Assembly (NCBI GenBank): GCA_017471465.1
Contig: JAFUTI010000016.1
Span: forward strand, 1 to 64,000
Length of the DNA stretch: 64,000 bases
Source of the DNA: Prevotella sp.
Lineage (GTDB): Bacteria; Bacteroidota; Bacteroidia; Bacteroidales; Bacteroidaceae
Direction: 5' to 3'
Shown: positions 61,500-64,000 of the stretch, piece after piece
How the letters are laid out: every line of letters begins with the position of its first letter
How positions within the stretch are numbered: the first letter of the stretch is position 1
Notes under the pieces: generated by a model
Told to the model about the DNA's origin: nothing
Databases searched by the model: none
What the model saw: only the letters and a program-made list of their open reading frames with translations
Position numbers and translations under genes: made by a program

Positions 61500-63471
61500 C
61501 GATATTCGCATAAGTGGCATTCTTTTCGATGAACTGTCGGCGCGGCTCAACGTCGTCGCCCATGAGCATCGAGAATATCTCGTCGGCCTCGGCGGCGTTC
61601 TCGATGGTCACCTGCTTCAGCAGTCGGTTCTCAGGGTTCATGGTCGTCTCCCACAGCTGTTCGGGGTTCATCTCACCCAGGCCTTTGTAGCGCTGGGTGT
61701 GCAGACTCTTGTCGTCGCTGTCGCCAGCCACATACTTGTCGATGAAAGCCTGGCGCTGCTGCTCTGTATAACAGTACTCAGACGTCTTCTTATACGTACA
61801 CTTATAGAGCGGTGGTGTGGCGATATAGAGGTGACCGCCCTGGATGACCTGCGGCATGAAGCGGTAGAAGAGGGTCATAATCAGCGTGTCGATGTGCGAG
61901 CCATCGACGTCGGCGTCGGTCATGATGATAATCTTGTCGTAGCGCAGCTTGTCGATATTGGCTTCCTTGGAATCCTCGCCATCGACGCCGAAACGGACAC
62001 CGATCGACTGGATGATATTCATGACGGACTCAGCCTCGAAGACACGGTGCCACTGTACCTTCTCGACGTTCAGAATCTTTCCACGCAGCGGCAGGATGGC
62101 CTGGAAGTGGCGGTCGCGGCCCTGCTTGGCAGAACCGCCTGCGGAGTCACCCTCGACGAGGAAGATCTCGCAATCCTTGGGATCCTTGTTGGAGCAGTCG
62201 GCCAGCTTACCTGGCAGACCGCCACCCGTCATCGGGTTCTTACGCTGCACACTCTCGCGGGCCTTGCGGGCGGCGATACGGGCGGTGGCGGCGAGAATCA
62301 CCTTCTCGCAGATGGTGTGAGCCTCCTTCGGATGCTCCTCCAGGTAGTTCGTCATGGCCTCGCCAACGGCCTTCTGTACGGCACCGTTGACCTCGCTATT
62401 GCCCAGCTTCGTCTTCGTCTGGCCTTCGAACTGCGGCTCTGCCACCTTGACGCTGATGATGGCCGTCAGACCCTCGCGGAAGTCGTCCTGAGCCACCTCA
62501 ATCTTGGCTTTCTCAATCTGCTTGCGCAGCTGGTCGTCCTCGTCGGCATACTTCTTGAGCGTACGGGCCAGAGCAATGCGGAATCCGGTCAGGTGGGTAC
62601 CGCCCTCGATGGTGTTGATATTGTTGACGTAGGAGTGGATGTTCTCCGAATAGTCGTTATTGTAGAGCAGCGCCACCTCGATGGGCACACCGTCTTTCTC
62701 GGTCTTCAGGCAGATGGGGTCGCCAATGATCGACGTGCGGTGACGGTCGACGTAGCGGACAAACTCCTTCAGGCCCTCCTTGGCGTGGAACACCTCGGGC
62801 TGGCGCAGGTTGCCTTCCTCGTCGGGACGCAGGTCGGTGAGCGTGATGGTAATGCCGGCATTGAGATAGGCCAGCTCACGCATACGGCGGGCAATGATGT
62901 CATACTTGTACTCGGTCGTAGTGAAGATGGTGCCGTCGGGCCAGAACTGCTGACGCTTACCCGTTCGGTCGGTGTCGCCCACGATCTTCACATCGTAGAG
63001 AGGCTTACCCTTCTCGTATTCCTGCTGGTAGACATGGCCGTTACGATAGACTTGCGACATCATGTGGGTGGACAGGGCGTTGACACAGCTGACACCGACG
63101 CCGTGGAGACCACCGGACACCTTGTAGGAGCCTTTGTCGAACTTACCGCCGGCATGGAGGACGGTCATGACGACCTCAAGGGCCGACTTGTGCATCTTCT
63201 CGTGCTCGTCGACGGGGATACCACGGCCGTTATCCTCGACAGTGATGGAGTTGTCTTCGTTGATAGTGACCTCGATATGGGTACAGTAACCGGCCATGGC
63301 CTCGTCGATAGAGTTGTCGACGGTCTCGTTGACCAGATGGTGCAGTCCTTTCTCACTGATGTCGCCAATATACATGGCGGGACGCTTGCGGACTGCCTCC
63401 AGTCCCTCAAGCACTTGGATGTTACTCGCGGAGTAGTTTTCCTGCTCCTGCTGAATCATTTCGTCTGTCAT
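61492..63471 (-). CDS. gyrB: DNA gyrase subunit B
   Basis: A 659-residue type IIA topoisomerase subunit. Blocks: VRKRPAMYIGDISEKGLHHL and VEDNGRGIPVDEHEK (GHKL ATPase), HAGGKFDKGSYKVSGGLHGV (lid), FLVEGDSAGGSAKQGRDRHF (Toprim Glu), IIMTDADVDGSHIDTLIMTL (Toprim Asp residues), and the C-terminal RYKGLGEMNPEQLWETTMNP. With GyrA it introduces negative supercoils; gyrA is not in the window. Promoter -7 element at 63497-63504. The stop codon overlaps the start of the GH95 gene. Confidence 0.96.
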   Translation of the reverse strand: MTDEMIQQEQENYSASNIQVLEGLEAVRKRPAMYIGDISEKGLHHLVNETVDNSIDEAMAGYCTHIEVTINEDNSITVEDNGRGIPVDEHEKMHKSALEVVMTVLHAGGKFDKGSYKVSGGLHGVGVSCVNALSTHMMSQVYRNGHVYQQEYEKGKPLYDVKIVGDTDRTGKRQQFWPDGTIFTTTEYKYDIIARRMRELAYLNAGITITLTDLRPDEEGNLRQPEVFHAKEGLKEFVRYVDRHRTSIIGDPICLKTEKDGVPIEVALLYNNDYSENIHSYVNNINTIEGGTHLTGFRIALARTLKKYADEDDQLRKQIEKAKIEVAQDDFREGLTAIISVKVAEPQFEGQTKTKLGNSEVNGAVQKAVGEAMTNYLEEHPKEAHTICEKVILAATARIAARKARESVQRKNPMTGGGLPGKLADCSNKDPKDCEIFLVEGDSAGGSAKQGRDRHFQAILPLRGKILNVEKVQWHRVFEAESVMNIIQSIGVRFGVDGEDSKEANIDKLRYDKIIIMTDADVDGSHIDTLIMTLFYRFMPQVIQGGHLYIATPPLYKCTYKKTSEYCYTEQQRQAFIDKYVAGDSDDKSLHTQRYKGLGEMNPEQLWETTMNPENRLLKQVTIENAAEADEIFSMLMGDDVEPRRQFIEKNATYANIDA

Positions 63472-63496
63472 TTTTTCTTAGTTTGCTATTTGGCTG

Positions 63497-63504
63497 CAAA
63501 ATTA
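63497..63504 (-). promoter_or_regulatory. -7 element of gyrB
   Basis: TAATTTTG on the minus strand, 25 bases before the gyrB ATG; no -33 element at ideal distance. Confidence 0.6.
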
Positions 63505-63550
63505 CAAAAAAACGAGCAGATAAACGAAGTTTATGTGCTAAAAAACCACA

Positions 63551-63583
63551 AAAAAGCCGTACTCCACAGACGTGAAATACGGT
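63551..63583 (-). terminator. Intrinsic terminator of rpsT
   Basis: On the minus strand CCGTATTTCAC pairs with GTGGAGTACGG (one wobble and one mismatch), followed by C and six T. It is placed 24 bases after the rpsT stop. Confidence 0.85.
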
Positions 63584-63607
63584 TTCCATATTGCTTGGGT
63601 GATTTAC

Positions 63608-63862
63608 TTATCCCAGCTTGTTGATGTGAAGGCAAAGACTCGACTTCAGGTTAGCGGCCTTGTTCTTGTGAATGATGTTGGTCTTGGCCAGCTTGTCGAG
63701 CATCTTCTGCACCTTCGGGTACAGTGCGACAGCCTCGTCCTTGTTAGTCATGGCACGCAGCTTACGTACGGCGTTGCGCATGGTCTTTGCATAATACTTG
63801 TTGTGAAGCGCCCTTTTCTTCTCCTGGCGGATTCTCTTCACAGATGATTTGTGATTTGCCAT
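63608..63862 (-). CDS. rpsT: 30S ribosomal protein S20
   Basis: An 84-residue basic protein with the S20 pattern: [20 protein letters not shown] at the N-terminus, [17 protein letters not shown] in the middle and [20 protein letters not shown] at the end. S20 binds the 5' domain of 16S rRNA early in small-subunit assembly. It has its own terminator. Normal length and no oddities; the 47-bp gap upstream is AT-rich and I saw no consensus promoter in it. Confidence 0.97.
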   Translation of the reverse strand: MANHKSSVKRIRQEKKRALHNKYYAKTMRNAVRKLRAMTNKDEAVALYPKVQKMLDKLAKTNIIHKNKAANLKSSLCLHINKLG

Positions 63863-63909
63863 TTTTTTGTTTGTTATTATTTTGGTTTATGTGTTAAAGC
63901 CTGAGGGTC

Positions 63910-64000
63910 TTATGCCGCAAGGACTGCCCGGGCTGACTCTACTGAGCCCTCCGCCACCTTATCCCCGTCAGCACGGGTAGCACTTGGCTGTGCAGATGGC
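63910..64000 (-). CDS. C-terminal end of an unidentified gene (partial)
   Basis: A minus-strand frame enters from the right edge and stops with TAA at 63910-63912. The 29 visible residues (ATRADGDKVAEGSVESARAV and LAA at the end) are alanine-rich and polar and give no family. The other two minus-strand frames contain stops within this stretch, which favours this frame. It would lie directly upstream of rpsT on the same strand. Confidence 0.4.
   Translation of the reverse strand, partial: PSAQPSATRADGDKVAEGSVESARAVLAA

Noticed and set aside
63913-64000. GC-rich stretch considered as a tRNA gene before rpsT
   Set aside because: No acceptor stem, no GTTCGA-type T loop and no CCA end on either strand; a coding tail fits better.
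1-64000. CRISPR arrays, integrases, transposases, rRNA operons
   Set aside because: No regularly spaced repeats, no tyrosine or serine recombinase, transposase or rRNA-like sequence could be recognised.

Overview
The window looks like chromosomal DNA of a member of Bacteroidota, most likely a Prevotella-type gut or rumen bacterium. The evidence is the repeated promoter pattern TTTG-N19/20-TAnnTTTG in front of many genes, Bacteroidota-restricted families (DUF2851, WbqC, the PG_1098-type methyltransferase, AAA-ATPase/PD-(D/E)XK proteins, C10 and M64 peptidases, DUF3244), and secreted proteins ending in a tail of the form YDLQGRR...GIYVSNGKK..IK. No rRNA, tRNA, CRISPR array, integrase or complete insertion sequence was seen.

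Layout. 0.16-3.5 kb: a decayed gene end, a tiny membrane ORF, a secreted DUF2264 glycosidase and an AAA-ATPase/nuclease-like protein, all on the minus strand. 3.6-11.8 kb: a minus-strand operon of small secreted protein, giant C10 peptidase with leucine-rich repeats, second small secreted protein and large secreted protein. 12-19.9 kb: a minus-strand arabinose-rich glycan operon (GH43-like/GH51, GH51, GH105) that ends with a membrane-anchored Kelch-AraC regulator. 20-25 kb: an outer-membrane barrel, a truncated C10-propeptide-like lipoprotein closed by a perfect 22-bp palindrome, a DUF3244 protein, a TPR membrane regulator and an S41 peptidase. 25.2-28 kb, plus strand: a third small/large secreted pair, the large partner being an LRR-thioredoxin-M64 peptidase fusion. 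28-31.2 kb: parE and an acetyltransferase. 31.3-37.6 kb, plus: CHASE2, small secreted protein, TPR-CHAT protease-like protein, then an OmpA-type porin. 37.6-44.8 kb: housekeeping genes (methyltransferase, sulfatase maturase, gluQ, dusB, dprA, thioesterase, DUF2851). 45-50.1 kb, plus: GH43 arabinanase, dapB, two signal peptidase genes, wbqC. 50-51.9 kb: an ATPase gene bracketed by 97-bp direct repeats of the wbqC end. 52-58.6 kb: a 2035-residue surface protein and a small peptide gene. 59-64 kb: GH95 fucosidase, gyrB, rpsT and the end of an unidentified gene.

The strongest candidates for something new are three. (1) A two-gene cassette occurs three times: a 160-165 residue secreted protein carrying a type IX-secretion-like C-terminal domain, overlapping by ATGA a large secreted protein that lacks such a domain. 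This suggests a sorting or anchoring domain supplied in trans. (2) An exported CHASE2 / small secreted protein / TPR-CHAT operon suggests a periplasmic caspase-like sensor system. (3) A Kelch-membrane-AraC one-component regulator sits at the end of a glycan operon. There are also several clear genome-evolution signals: the long direct repeats around the ATPase gene, the gyrB terminator that doubles as the signal peptide of the fucosidase, a 7-bp repeat inside wbqC, and a 28-bp inverted repeat made of 9-mers.
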